A stretch of DNA of 64,000 bases from Lepturacanthus savala (GCA_030544235.1 CM060481.1:18342392-18406391); one strand, 5' to 3'. Positions 1 to 11,402 are shown, numbered from the stretch's first letter. Notes: generated by a model from the sequence alone, not told the origin. A program made the numbers and translations.

Positions 1-256
1 AAACCGTGCACAAACACGCATCACACATTGCGATGCGCCCGTACACCCAAATTCTCACACGCTCATCCTTATCCTCATCTCGGAGATTATTAATCTATTT
101 GTTACATTTGTCCCATTATTTCTCCCACATAATCCTCTTTTTACTTCCTCTGGCAGCATGCTAATGAGTTTCTGTGAACAAGGAAGCCGCACGTGCTGTT
201 GATTGTTCTGATTGGCGCCTCTCTCTCATTTTCTCTGCCTCACTCCCTTTGCATCA

Positions 257-260
<4 letters not shown>

Positions 261-305
<45 letters not shown>
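261..305. repeat. (CT)n microsatellite
   Basis: About 22 uninterrupted CT units. The short Leu/Ser-rich reading frame across it is a product of the repeat. Confidence 0.97.
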
Positions 306-307
<2 letters not shown>

Positions 308-1557
308 GTTAGTCCTACACAGAAGAATAAAGACTCCCAGATGGAATAGAAAAGTGGAAATGGAGAGAGGTGCCATTTCATCTAATAAATAGAGCTTTGT
401 GATCGCTTTCCTCACTTTCTTTAAAGTCAACTGGAGTATGGCGGAAAAGGAAGTAATTGCTCCGGAACATGAAAACTATGCTGATGATGTTTCTCTGGCC
501 AATATCTTCACTTCCTCTTCTTTTTTTTGTCAATCTAAAGGCATGCTTTATGGAATGGGAATGCCATTTATTATTTTAAAGTTGGATTGTTACTCCATCA
601 TTCCATCAATCCTCATTTTTTTCTACCAAAAGAAATTCGATTTCTTGTTGTGAGCCATAATCTAAAGAGTTTTTTTTTCCAGGATTTTGTTTAGTGTTTA
701 CCACTTTTACAGATACACATTATGTATCCTCTCTCTCTTCTACATATGCACTCAGATTCACACATCACTCCATCTCTGAGGTTGAACCTGTGACAGTTAA
801 TTAGGTGTTTGGTGTGTGTGTGTGAGTGTCTATCACTTGCTCCATCGCTTGGTTTTTATTAAAAGATTTTGTCCATCTCCCTTATTGCGCAGACGGATGT
901 TGACGGAGAGGGAACATCATATATAACATTTTTTTAATCTAAGACTCGTATATGAAACCCATAGACTGTTGAATGATTGCTACAGCTCCCACTACAAAAT
1001 GGAATTGAGTTCGAGGAAACAACACAGAACGTCTTCTCTTTTTTAAATTAAACACAGATGCAGCAAAGCAGAGAAAGAGGCCACGAGCACTGGATATATG
1101 TAATAAAAAGTATGTTCCAGTAACACGTCCCAGTAAAGCTGTAAAATTAAAAAAGCGTAGCTGCGAAAGGCAGTAATGCTGTCCGATCTCTTGGGGAAGA
1201 CACTGTGCGTGTCTATTTCTTTCTGTTAGCCTTAAATCTAACGACTATGACCACAGGGAGGTGTGCGAAGAGAGAAATGGGTGAGAGAGACCACTCTAGG
1301 CACCACATATCCACATGAGATGGTTGCAATTTAAGTCAACAACTACATAGGGAATTCATTCATTTCAATACATTGTGTTTTAATACTAAACAGGTGAATC
1401 AAACATTGTATTATGCCACAGAGACGCCTAATGTGGCAAATAATCACATTCTAAAGACGTCATATAGTTGTGATTTGTCTTACTGCAGTGTTATCTATGG
1501 GGCATCGTATAAAGGAAGCCAGTGCAGTCTTGTCTACATTTCCTCTGTGTATACTCA

Positions 1558-1581
1558 TGTGTGTGTGTGTGTGTGTGTGTG
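1558..1581. repeat. (GT)n microsatellite
   Basis: About 12 GT units, uninterrupted. Confidence 0.95.
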
Positions 1582-1689
1582 GTTGAAGTGAAGGCTGGGA
1601 CGGGTCTCAAAAAGCAAAATGGGGGTCACTTGATGTTTTTTACGAAGCGAGTCTGTTTGGAAATGAATCGTTAGTCTCGGTTTTATTGC

Positions 1690-1850
1690 TCAAATTATCC
1701 GAGCTAGTCCTTGTCCTGTTTGCCCTTAATTAACAAGCGTTCAATTCCCCTATTAATTAGCACAAGCTATTAGCTATTTTACATCACTCTTCATTTGTCA
1801 ACAATTAAAAGGTCTATTATTAAAAGGCATGCCACATGGTTAATTGTGCA
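1690..1850. promoter_or_regulatory. Candidate conserved noncoding element, homeodomain-motif rich
   Basis: The stretch has several TTAATTA/TAATTAG-type cores (CCTTAATTAACAAG, CTATTAATTAGCAC, GGTTAATTGTG) without microsatellite or transposon signatures. That is the texture of a developmental noncoding element. This is inference from composition only; no alignment was possible. Confidence 0.25.
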
Positions 1851-2253
1851 AGTGGCTCGGCAGCAGGGGAGGAGTGGGAAGGGGAGGGTGCAGACTCGCT
1901 GGATGGGAGGAGGAGTCAGAGAGGTCTGCCCAAGTTCTAACACAACATTCGCAGTGTGGCAGCCCTCAGTCCTCTGCCTGACACCCTGTCCTCAAGAGAG
2001 AGGCCATCGCTCTCACCACCGTTACACACTCGCTGCGTTTGGACCCAGGTGGCTCAGGTCAGCGGTACAGTTAGATGATGAGGGGTACAGGCGGGTGCCC
2101 ATCATGCTCAGAGAGGCTAGAATTCAGCAGGAGGATATGATGTAACTTAGTTATCGGTTGTTTATAAAGCAGCTATAATCAGTATTTTAATATTAGAAGT
2201 AGCTCGCATGATGATGATGATAACGAAGAAATCTATCAATCTATAAAACACAA

Positions 2254-2468
2254 CGAGCAAACATATTGTACCATCACTGGAGCGATAACTGCTGGAAATG
2301 GGCCTCTATACACCCATACATGTAGATATTGCACCAAAACCAGACATTTGCAGCTAGAATAGTCATTCACCACATTAGCAATGTATAGAGTGTTATTTCT
2401 GATTAGAAGTTATCTTCAAAAGTTTGGGGTCACCCAGTGATTTGCTTTCAAAAATAAGGAAATTTCTA
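2254..2468 (-). mobile_element. Degenerate Tc1/mariner-like element fragment
   Basis: In reverse complement this contains a segment I know from a widespread fish Tc1-like repeat: CCCCAAACTTTTGAAGATAA near one end, then CACTCTATACATTGC, AATGACTATTCTAGCTGC, AATGTCTGG and GGGTGTATAGAGGCCC. The copy has scattered substitutions and no transposase frame, so it is a non-coding relic. Exact ends are uncertain. Confidence 0.72.
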
Positions 2469-2476
2469 TAGTAATT

Positions 2477-2684
2477 TGTAGCAGTGTGAATAGCAGTGAT
2501 TAAAAATGTGAGTAAAGTAAAAGTTTTTAAAAATTAGTAAAAAAGTCATAAAAAATTTGACACATTTTTCTTCACATTTTGAATTAGGATATAAAAGTGC
2601 AATGTTCCCAATGCATCGAAATTATACATCGAGAATTATTATAAGGACTTTGGCTTTACTCACATTTTTAAACACACTGCTATT
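2477..2684. repeat. Inverted-repeat (foldback) pair
   Basis: The left arm at 2477-2517 carries TAGCAGTG and AAAAATGTGAGTAAAG. The right arm at 2653-2684 is the inverse, CTTTACTCACATTTTT followed by ACACACTGCTA. About 135 AT-rich bases separate them. It directly follows the Tc1-like fragment and may be its other part or a separate palindromic MITE. Confidence 0.55.
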
Positions 2685-2697
2685 ATATTGAACGCAG

Positions 2698-2698
<1 letters not shown>

Positions 2699-2738
<40 letters not shown>
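2699..2738. repeat. (TA)n microsatellite
   Basis: About 20 perfect TA units, immediately right of the foldback pair. Confidence 0.97.
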
Positions 2739-2742
<4 letters not shown>

Positions 2743-2913
2743 AAGTTGGAGCAAAGCTGGTGAAAATGGGGGCTCATAAAGCCATCCAAGAACCAAATGT
2801 TTGCTCAGTTAAAAATTCAGTTATTGCAAGTTTTATAGTGGAGCTGAAGGTACAAATTAATGCATATATAAATGTGGGAGTATATGTGGGAGTATTACAG
2901 TAGCTATATTATT

Positions 2914-3160
2914 AAAGGTCCCGTTTCATGCTTTTTTTTTCCTGGGCTTTATTTGAAATTTTGACAGCCTCGACGTGATAGATTTGTGGTCTGACGTAAA
3001 AAAAAAAATGTGCCATTCCGAAAGGCACAGGTCGTATTTAGCCCGTCTCATTAATATTCATGAGCCTCTCTTCTGATTGGCTGTCTGTTTCCGAGCGACA
3101 GATGGCTGAGGCCGACCGGGGTAACAACTCACCGGCCCTGAAAGTGACACAGGCAAAATA
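2914..3160 (+). mobile_element. 5' part of a teleost non-autonomous DNA repeat
   Basis: The segment starts TTAAAGGTCCCGTTTCATGC and runs through CTCATTAATATTCATGAGCC and TCTGATTGGCTGTCTGTTTC. These are landmarks of a fish interspersed repeat whose two ends read AAAGGTCCC and GGGACCTTT. I do not see the right terminal inverted repeat, so this looks like a left-end fragment. Confidence 0.5.
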
Positions 3161-4564
3161 AAATGTAAAGACGTCAGGTAAGGCTGCCCGGTATGAGATT
3201 GTTGAGCGAAGCTAACATGAATAGATTTGTAAATGTGTAAAAAAAAATAATAATAATAATAAAAAAAAGAATCTCTAGATCTAGATCTGAATCCGGATTT
3301 GTAAGTGACTCACAGACCACACTGGCAGGCTGATGAACTTCCTCTGCCACAGACCAGCAACCAACGCAGCACGGCATGATGCCGCCTCAAAAATTACTGC
3401 ACTGTTCCCCGCCGCTTTAAAAAGAAGACATAGGAGCACCTACATTTCCATGCATTTCCATCTAATGAGTCTCTCGTTGCTCTTTCAGCATTGTTAACAG
3501 TGCTACCTGACGACCTGTTCTGTTTTCCAAGTTTCTTAAGAGTGAGTATATACGAAATTCAACATTCGTTCTAAATGTAATGATGTTTCGAAGATTTGTA
3601 GCCACAATTTCTCATTTTTATTGTCAATAATCCTCCAGTTAGTAGCAATCACTCTTTTTGCACTCATAAGTTGAACAGGCACAATCTTTTTCTTCTATCA
3701 TCCATATAATTGAAAATGCATAAATTAGGGTCTAAGGGGATGTTCTTTTTAATGATTGCAGATAGAATTAATACAAGTTTCCTCCATGTTTTGTGGTGAG
3801 CATGATATTCGGTGTGTTTTCTGACAGATTGATGTCTATGTATCAGGATCTATGTTCTATGTATATCTATGTACTTGTATGCATTCTCCACGAAATCGTG
3901 CAAGTTGTGATCCGATCAGTATCTACAGCCAGAGGTATTTACTTGTCAGATCAAATTTGCTTTCCAATTGCTCGGAGGACAGAATAACACCTTCTGTAAA
4001 GAGATCCATCAGCATCCATCCGCATTCTTCCTTTTCTAATAATTTTCCTTTCACCATAAGAGTATTTTGTCACTTCACGAGAACGTCTAATTGTAATACT
4101 ACAATTTCACTTTTATCTGAAGCAACACATCTGAGAGTCAATACAACAAAAGCAAAGGGGCCAGACAGGAGAGAATAATGTGAGTAACCACCTTTAAGTT
4201 TGAGTCTGATAGAACCCACATGCCAAAAGACAGAATGTACAGAACACACAGAAGGAACCAGTCAAGTGCAGAAGTGTTTTTACAAAGACTGGAGATTCAG
4301 GTTTTTCTCAGGTAAAAAGAGAAGGAATGTGTGGATTGAATGGGGGTTGCTCACTTTGTTCCACTGCCGGGGAACTACAGAGGGGAAGAATCTAGCTAGT
4401 GACGAAAGGCCCTGTTGTGGTTATAGTAGCAGGCATGTCTCATCGGCAGAACACAGTGAATGGGATGGAATGTAGATCTGAACAAGGGAGTTCAGGTAGA
4501 GGGGAGATGTCTTAGTTGCTGTTTTGTGAACGTGTCATGGCTGCTGGGTTGTGGGTATCTTTTT

Positions 4565-5100
4565 TAAAGGGACAGTTCAACATTTCTGAAAATTCACCCA
4601 TCGTCATGATTGTTTTGGCTCTTTTGTTGTTTCCAGACCAACGGGGCAGAGCCGTGAGTTACTCAGCTACTACTACTTGGCTAATGATGTTTTTTTGTTT
4701 CCCGCATCAAACTCAGAGTGACACAGCATGCGCAGCTTACGCAGTGCCGGTGATGCCCTACTTGTTTTGTTGAAAGAAGTATCCGAGAGGTCTGGAGTGT
4801 GAAGTACAGCTTTACATTTACCAAGAAAACAGTTCCATCTCTTAACATTCGGTTATTATCTCGTAATGTGGTAAATGTGCAGGTCTCAACTCATCCACCA
4901 CAGCGTTTGGAAGTTGCTGGTTTTTGCTGAGTTTGATGAGGGGAACCAAAAAATACCATTAGCCGCCTAGTAGTAGCTTAGCAGCTTGCGGCTCTGCTCC
5001 GCCGGTCTGGAAACAGCTTGTATGGACAAAAAAACAAAATGGTAAAGCACCTATTGTTATGACTATGGGAATTTCTAAAAATGTTGAACTATCCCTTTAG
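4565..5100. mobile_element. Foldback MITE with long inverted arms
   Basis: The left end reads TAAAGGGACAGTTCAACATT and the right end, reversed, reads TAAAGGGATAGTTCAACATT. Inversion continues far inside: CCAGACC...GGCAGAGCCG...CAGCTACTACTACTTGGC and GCATCAAACTCAG on the left face the inverse near 4927-5020 on the right. The arms (about 4565-4716 and 4927-5100) enclose a 210-bp spacer. No coding capacity. The AAAGGGATAGTTCA terminus resembles the Angel-type MITEs of teleosts. A TA target duplication is possible but not distinctive here. Confidence 0.85.
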
Positions 5101-6677
5101 GTATTTTGCATTAAAGCATATCGATATTAGAGATATTTTCGGTTTGAGGGTGGACATCATTCTTTCAATGTCATGGATTCTGTATTTTGATTATGAGCCC
5201 ATTTTAAAGGGTAGCTTGAAAGTCATGAACTAGTTTTGGAAGACCCAATCCATTTTTACTCCGATCAAGAAATAACATAGTAATACTATTCTTGCTCTTT
5301 GACCATTCCGAGAAAAGACAAACCAAACTGAGTGGGAGAGCATTTTTAATATAGATAAGACGTGGGAGGACTTTAATTTATTAGTATCTATTTTACCCTA
5401 GAGAGAGTGGAAAGTATTTCCCTCTCTCCAAATCAGTAGTATTTCTCATATGTCTCATATCTTATTCATATTTATTGAAATGTTGTTTCATATAAGAGTC
5501 TGACATATAATTCTGTTTGTTGCTAACATTATTACAATGGATGTGCATGATCCCATCTTTATTTTATTTGCCAGTTTCTGTAAACAGATGTAGCTTGTGT
5601 GATGTAACATTAGAATCTGCAGGGAACCGATGTTATTATCAAAAAGTCTGTATGTTAGTGAGAGCAGTCTGCATTTTTAACTATATTTAGAGTTTGCAAC
5701 CTGCCCTAGACTAATCCTCACTGGCTGCATGCTGGGACAGTCACAGTCAGTGAACACGAATGACTGATATTAGGAAAACCGACGGTTAAAGTAAATATTT
5801 TTCTTTGATGGTGATAAGTACAACTTGCACCAGTGTACGCCTCCTGCAGAGTTACTTTTGATTTAATTCTTGTATTGAATTTAGGGCTTGAAACCTTCAG
5901 TGAAATGATCAGTGAAGCTTGTTTCTGTGTTTTATTTAGAAGTTAGTGGGTAATTAAAAGCCACATTGTGTTTGTCTACCGTCATCTGATCACTGTAATG
6001 AATGGAGTCCTTCATCTGCCACAGGGAGCGCAACCAGCATCCGACATCAGAAGGTAAAACGATGTTCTGACACAGATTTGCAGAAGTGATGACTAGCAAT
6101 CTGTTATAAGCAACCTGTAGAATGCTTATCTACAAGTTATCATGGTGAAAAATTCACGATTGTTGGCATACAATAATTTATTAATACGCTATAAAACCTG
6201 TTTATTATGATTATGCACACCGATTCTGGCACATTCCTGTATATATTCACACATTTCAACACACAGATTCTTTTTACACATTTACGAATCTGATTATGCA
6301 AACACAAAGAAGTAAAGGCAGTGGAACTAACAGAAAGCACACTGGTGGGAACAGGGAAGAGGACAAGAAGACAAACAGGCGCGGAGTGAGACTCCAGGAG
6401 AACCAACCGTAAAGACAGAGGAAGGTGAGCACAGAGAGACGCACGGAGCAGTTGGTATCCGTTCTCTCTCCCTTGCATCACCTCTCGTCACCCCTCGCCC
6501 TCTGCCGGGGCTTAACAAGTGGCGAGGGAAGCAGGCAGGCCAGAGCTGCGCTGATTGACAGGACAATTATTGCTAACACGCACACCGATGGAGAGGCAGA
6601 CTTCTCCAAATAGAATGTCACTGTGCTGTTGCATCACACGCTTACAGGAAGACTTTTTGTGGAAAAGCAAAATTGCC

Positions 6678-6722
6678 CTGACTGACTGACTGATTGACTG
6701 ACTGACCGTCTCTCTGACTGAC
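6678..6722. repeat. (ACTG)n-like tetranucleotide repeat
   Basis: Imperfect CTGACTGACTGATTGACTGA pattern, about 11 units with substitutions. Confidence 0.9.
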
Positions 6723-8027
6723 TTGGAGCTGAGCACAGCTGCTTCAAGGTTGGCTGATTCTAACTTTTGAGGCAATGTTTGGCAACCCGTTCCCTCTGGC
6801 TGACTGTTCATCTGTTAGCTCTGTGTACAATAGCTGTTTTTATCCAAACAGCTACTGACTGATGAAGAATCGGACAGTTAACGAAACGACACCGCACATA
6901 ACGCACGTTATAATTCACACAGTTAATAAGCAATATGAGTTCCGCATTTGAACAAATCCATTTGAAACCGTGAAGCTAAAGTAACAATAACATTACATTA
7001 GAATAACATGCGTAGTATTTATTCTAGTTATTGTTTTTATTAATTGCTCTAAAGCACTATATAAATAAAGTTGAGTCGAGTGGAGACTCTTTTTCTACAT
7101 CAGTCCACACAGGATTCTGAATGAAGCATTTGTCGGTTGATGCAGTCAGACTCATGCAGCATCCTGGCCATTACCCCACCTCATGGCATTCCAGCCTCCA
7201 ACAGCTGCATTACACCATGCTCTCTGACTTTCTAATTAGCTTATCTCAGAAAATAAGGATGCTGGGCAATTCTTTGCTCTAGCAGTCTAACAACTAGCAG
7301 ACCGCAGGGAGTGTGTTTGGCACCTAGTGTCACCGAGGGAGCCATTGTGTTCGACAGACTTGTGCGAGAAAATTCGGTTTGCTCTCATTCCTCCGTCTCA
7401 CGAACGCTCTTCGCTCCCTCGCCCGTTGCCTTGATGTTTTTATTTTGAACTGCTACGTAGCTTCCCGCATCTTTTGATCGGCAAGGGTGGATTTTAATTT
7501 AAGCATTGGAAGAATTTATTCCTTCAGTTTCTTAATTATAACGCATCAGTTACATGGATGTTTATGAAACAAATAAGTCAATTACAAAGACGGCTGCTTT
7601 GCCAATATTAAGATGTGAAGCAACACGTGCTGTAACGCTTCGTTATTCATCAAAGATGTGACCTGTAGCTGCTAAAATACCAGACGACACGGTCGAATCT
7701 GCCCCGACGTCTCCTGTACCAAACAGTGGAGGCTAGAGGCATCGCGGAGTGAGGGGTGGGGGAGAAAAAGGGGACGCAGGACGGATTCTTCCACCTGTAG
7801 CAGTGAACGTCCTGCAGGACTGTAATCTTCTGGTTGTCTCTCACTGAGACGCCCGGCTTAGCCGAGCCAGCCGAGCCCTGCAGCCTCCAGCGCCAGATGA
7901 TGCCGGGGCCCCAGGACACGAGGCACCTGCACGGGGAGATAAAGGCTTCAACTCCTGGGTTAATACTGACGATTCTTTTGATAAGTACAGGCGTCTGGGT
8001 GTCAGGGCGAGGGGTGGAAGAGCAATC

Positions 8028-8070
8028 TTTTTTTTTTTTTTTTTTCTCAAGCTCACACTTTTTTTTTTTC
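8028..8070. repeat. Poly(T) tracts
   Basis: Two T runs, each more than 10 bases, separated by a short CTCAAGCTCACAC stretch. Confidence 0.9.
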
Positions 8071-8143
8071 CTGGTCCTCCCCTCCTGTCCACCTGTCTTG
8101 GTAATCTCTCCTCCTTTTACTTTGTGTTTTCCTTCCTCCGCAG

Positions 8144-8145
<2 letters not shown>

Positions 8146-8179
<34 letters not shown>
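8146..8179. repeat. (CT)n microsatellite
   Basis: About 17 CT units. The long Phe/Ser/Leu frames on both strands in this area come from this repeat and the preceding poly(T). Confidence 0.95.
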
Positions 8180-8182
<3 letters not shown>

Positions 8183-8934
8183 CTATCGTTCCGTCTCTCT
8201 CTGCGCTTCCTTTATCCTGTCGTGTGGGTTCGGATCAGACAGGCAAAGCTCTCCGCACTCTGCCTTTTATTTATTCCATATATGTAACTGTCAGAAAAAG
8301 AAGATTGCTACTTCAGGAGCTGTCTGTGCTTTGTTGTGCTCGGTGGAAAGTCAAATAGAGGAGCTTGCGGTAAAGCGTCTTGACCACTTTGCGGGGACGC
8401 AAACAATGTCAGCAGCGGTCTCGGAAGCCCCAGACGGCTGAAAACGGCTCCACAAGTGCATGCGACAAGATGGCTCTTAGACGGCACAGCGCTGAGAGCA
8501 GTGGTTAAAACAGTATTAGCCTGGGGAGGTAAATGGAGTCAGGCTCTGGCAGCATTACATCCTGCTGTGTCTATCACTTAAATACCTATTTATGAGAGCT
8601 AATTGAAGCATAAACATGAAGAGGGTTGTGTGATTATAGAATTAAGAAGAGCTTTGGGACTCAAATGACCCAACAACGCTGCTGTACATATTAACACCTC
8701 GACGTTCAAGATTATGTCTAACGAGATGTCAAAGCCAGAGAAAAAGCCAAGGAGGGATTTTTTTTTATTATTATTATTTTTTTTTTAATAACGCGGGACA
8801 ATAAATACCTGGCACAAAATGTCACCTAAATTGCAACTGTTGAAATTGGTTTATACTTTGCTTTAGTGCGCTGTCTGCACAGTAAGTGCGATGACAGCAT
8901 AACTACACTCATCTGAAAAGTAACATTGATTTTA

Positions 8935-9260
8935 AAAGCGGGCGCTCGACTTGGTTCGCCGTAAATAAAAGGCTGTCAGGGTGACGCGACGCTACTGGCC
9001 CCGACGGCGCCGTGGAAAAAGCCCCGCCCCCACCTCTCTCGCAACGGACAAAAGTCAGGATGCAAAAGTTCGGCCTTGGGCCCGAGCCGCGTTGCGTTGC
9101 GCCCGTATCGCAGACGGCAGTTCATCTCTCCTGTCCGCGCAGATGCGCACGTTGTCTCTTCCCATTAGCCTGCGGACGGCGTGTCAAGGTATGGGCGGCG
9201 CGGCGGACGGGCTAGCGGACGCAGACAGCTCAGGGTGGCAGATGCCTGGCGTTTCTGCGG
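8935..9260. promoter_or_regulatory. CpG-island-like GC-rich block
   Basis: CpG is very frequent (by hand count roughly 29 CpG in 9001-9240), unlike the AT-leaning flanks. It contains GACGCGACGC, GACGGCGCCG, GCCCCGCCCC (an Sp1-type GC box) and GGCGGCGCGGCGGACGG. A TAAATAAAAGG stretch at about 8962 could act as a TATA-like element on the plus strand. No exon structure is clear. It may be an intronic promoter or enhancer, or a chance CpG-rich patch, about 0.8 kb downstream of the agbl4 exon in transcript order. Confidence 0.4.
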
Positions 9261-9854
9261 ATGCCCTCCATCAACCGATGACAGATGTCAGGGCTCCTCT
9301 TGGACGGCAAACACTTTATCACGCTACCCCGTTCTGCCTCCTCACCCCACCGGATCCACCAGCCTGCTTGGCAGACGCCGCGCCCCAAACCACCCCCACC
9401 CCCCCCCCACCCACCCAACCGCTCCACCGCACTGGCCCCATTCCCTCCCGCCACACGTGTTTGTTTTTTGTTTTGACTCGAACTATAAATCACAACTGAT
9501 TTATTTGGGTACGTGTGTTTTATTGCAGCCCCCGATAGACGTAGCGTACGACTGCACTTCTCTGATAATGAAAGCTGTATATTTTAATTACACTGTACAT
9601 GTAAGGTCCAATTAAGGGCAAGATTTGAAAACCAAAAACTCTCTGTGCAGCACATCGGTTTATGTTAAATTGTATGGTCCCTATCAAATAAAATTCAGAC
9701 AGCTATTCATCCACACACTCACACGCACGCGTTTCTGTATCCAGCAGTCAACTGTTATTACATCAGACAGCCGTCATACTGGCAACCAATGGATCACATG
9801 CTAATGCGCCCAGACGCTTCCACTCTGAAAATCTAAAGTATCAGTCTTTAGGGT

Positions 9855-9856
<2 letters not shown>

Positions 9857-9892
<36 letters not shown>
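9857..9892. repeat. (GT)n microsatellite
   Basis: About 18 perfect GT units, in the intron just 3' of the agbl4 exon. Confidence 0.97.
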
Positions 9893-9894
<2 letters not shown>

Positions 9895-10052
9895 TGTTTG
9901 GTAGAGGGGAAAGTTTTTTATGAAAGTGCAGAATATTGAAGTGTAACTGTCAGCAATTCTTGTAACCAAAATGTGAACTTTTACGGGTGACGTTACGATA
10001 TTATATCACGCTGTATGTACAGCAAAGCCTTTCGAAACGTTGGCCTTTGCCC

Positions 10053-10058
10053 ACTTAC
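10053..10058 (-). other. agbl4: 5' splice donor of the agbl4 exon
   Basis: The minus strand reads AAAATG then GTAAGTGGGC directly after the exon. This is a near-consensus U1 donor and fixes the exon's 3' edge. Confidence 0.9.
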
Positions 10059-10153
10059 CATTTTGGCCGGCTGGTGGACTTGACTACGGGAGACATGCCA
10101 TCTCTGTACAGGCTCTTGGTCTTGGAGAAGTTGACGACATTGAAAATGACCCT
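10059..10153 (-). CDS. agbl4: Internal coding exon of agbl4 (cytosolic carboxypeptidase 6)
   Basis: Seen: on the minus strand a pyrimidine-rich stretch ending in CAG precedes 95 bases that read open as 31 codons plus TG, followed by a GTAAGT donor. The peptide begins RVIFNVVNFSK, continues TKSLYRDGM and ends KSTSRPK; the leftover TG would form Trp with the next exon. Family knowledge: this matches the CCP6/AGBL4 segment just before the zinc carboxypeptidase domain. The paralogues CCP1, CCP2 and CCP5 keep only the general pattern (N-hydrophobic-N, K, SLY, GM) and lack the RDGM...KSTSRPKW combination. CCP6 is a cytosolic M14D metallopeptidase that removes glutamates from the polyglutamyl side chains of tubulin and other proteins. 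The exon holds no catalytic or zinc-binding residue. The exon starts in phase 0 and ends in phase 2. Neighbouring agbl4 exons must lie outside the window. No frameshift or stop is present. Confidence 0.93.
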
Positions 10154-10180
10154 CTGAAAGACAAAGGTTGAAGCCATTTA
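10154..10180 (-). other. agbl4: 3' splice acceptor and pyrimidine tract of the agbl4 exon
   Basis: The minus strand reads GGCTTCAACCTTTGTCTTTC then AG directly before the exon. The tract is pyrimidine rich with a single AG at the junction. A second AG two bases further in (the first two exon bases) could be used instead, but that would break the reading frame of the match. Confidence 0.85.
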
Positions 10181-10602
10181 ACATTTAAAAGCCGGCAGAG
10201 GTTTAGATTACAAACAGCGTGTCATGGCAATCCAGATTTGGAGAGGACTACAATCTGCTCTACATGGATGTAAAACTCAAAGTATAAAATCGAAGTTTTG
10301 CTGCTTTGGTTGGCTAATTCAAGTCCGAGCCTCAATGGGAAACAGTTTGCATCTGTTTCACAGCAATGAACAATAAGTCGGTTAATCCTGACATCTGAAT
10401 TAACGGTGAGGTTAACGGTGTGAAGCGTGTGCACTCAATCTATAAACGAACCTTACAAGTAGCAGAAAAATATTATCATCACTAATATATTGAAAAATGC
10501 AGTTTTCTTAACATTCTTAACTTCAACATTAGTTTGTATTTAACATTATAGATAATCTAGCGTTCTCCCTTTAATAGCCTTTAATACCTTTAATACCAAT
10601 TA

Positions 10603-10830
10603 CTGCCTTGTATGTATGTATGTATTTATAAAACTGATTTTACCTCACACTGATGGACTTTTATGTCTTGTTTTGTTTTCATGTATTTGCTGTTCTGAGT
10701 TTTTTTTTTCTTTTTTCTTTTCCCGCCTACATGCCTGGGGACAACTGATGTAAATTAGCCGCTCGCTAACTCCGCTGCAATTACTTTTAATTGTGCGCTG
10801 TCCCTGCAAATATAAACAATCAATTATATT
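10603..10830 (+). mobile_element. LINE 3'-end-like interspersed repeat
   Basis: Landmarks recognised from a common teleost repeat: (TGTA)n, GGACTTTTATGTCTTGTTTT, CTGGGGACAACTGATG, TAAATTAGCC, GCTAACTCCG and TGTCCCTGCAAATATAAAC in order. This resembles the 3' untranslated end of a non-LTR retrotransposon, 5' truncated. No reverse transcriptase frame is present. Confidence 0.6.
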
Positions 10831-11381
10831 AAATTAAATACTTTGTTTGCTCATGAGAATGCTCCAAAGGGCACCTTTAATGCTTAATACACAATCTGAC
10901 AAATAGACCTTATGCCGTTTACCCTCTCCATGCTTCTGAGATGCGCAGAGAGAGGTGGATGTTCCCGCCACCGCTGTGAATAACACCAAGTGTCAAGATT
11001 TGCGACACATTAACATTACAGTGAGGAGATAAGGGACGCTTTAATGTCCTGCACATGATCCCATGTTGCAGTAACAAAGTTCCTGATAAAAGGCAGCGGC
11101 TCTGAGGAGTGCCAGCCTCTAATCTGGGAGGACATTATGGTTCTCCCCGGAGGGATTCTGCTCGGCCTAAAACATTAAGCTTCGCCTGGGGCGCAGAAGG
11201 CAACCGTGGTGTCTGGCTTTCCACCCATTCTGGAGCAAGGACTGTCTTAAAAATATTGTGGAACAGTACTTCCTTCTTTCCCTTTTTTTTCCCCCCTTCC
11301 TTCCTCCCACCTACAGTATACAAGATAAGGATCAGGACTGGGAAAATGTGGAAGGAAAGAAATGAATAAATAGATTATTAC

Positions 11382-11402
11382 TTTTTTTTTTTTTTTTTTT
11401 TT
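11382..11402. repeat. Poly(T) tract
   Basis: 21 consecutive T. Could be the poly(A) tail of a minus-strand retrocopy, but I recognise no retrocopy body to its right. Confidence 0.9.

Larger units (their letters stand above)
1..10058 (-). other. agbl4: agbl4 intron downstream of the exon (3' part outside window)
   Basis: This is about 10 kb without any recognised coding exon on either strand. I looked on the minus strand for the next CCP6 segment (QRLPPKNVYYYRCPDH and following) and did not see it. The intron holds microsatellites, a Tc1-like relic, the start of a teleost repeat, a foldback element and one CpG-rich block, listed separately. The stretches 1-1680, 3200-4560 and 5100-8930 are otherwise AT-leaning DNA in which I see nothing specific. 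Confidence 0.7.

Noticed and set aside
1795..2145. 116-codon plus-strand ORF with Arg-rich content
   Set aside because: No known family, no splice or promoter context; considered a chance frame beside a noncoding-element candidate.
8981..9615. Overlapping plus-strand ORFs of 172 and 144 codons
   Set aside because: Several frames are open at once because the block is GC rich; Pro-rich runs come from C tracts. No family match.
9993..10184. 63-codon minus-strand ORF starting MLNGFNLCLSEGHF over the agbl4 exon
   Set aside because: It reads the exon in the wrong phase and runs through both splice sites; the CCP6 match lies in another frame.
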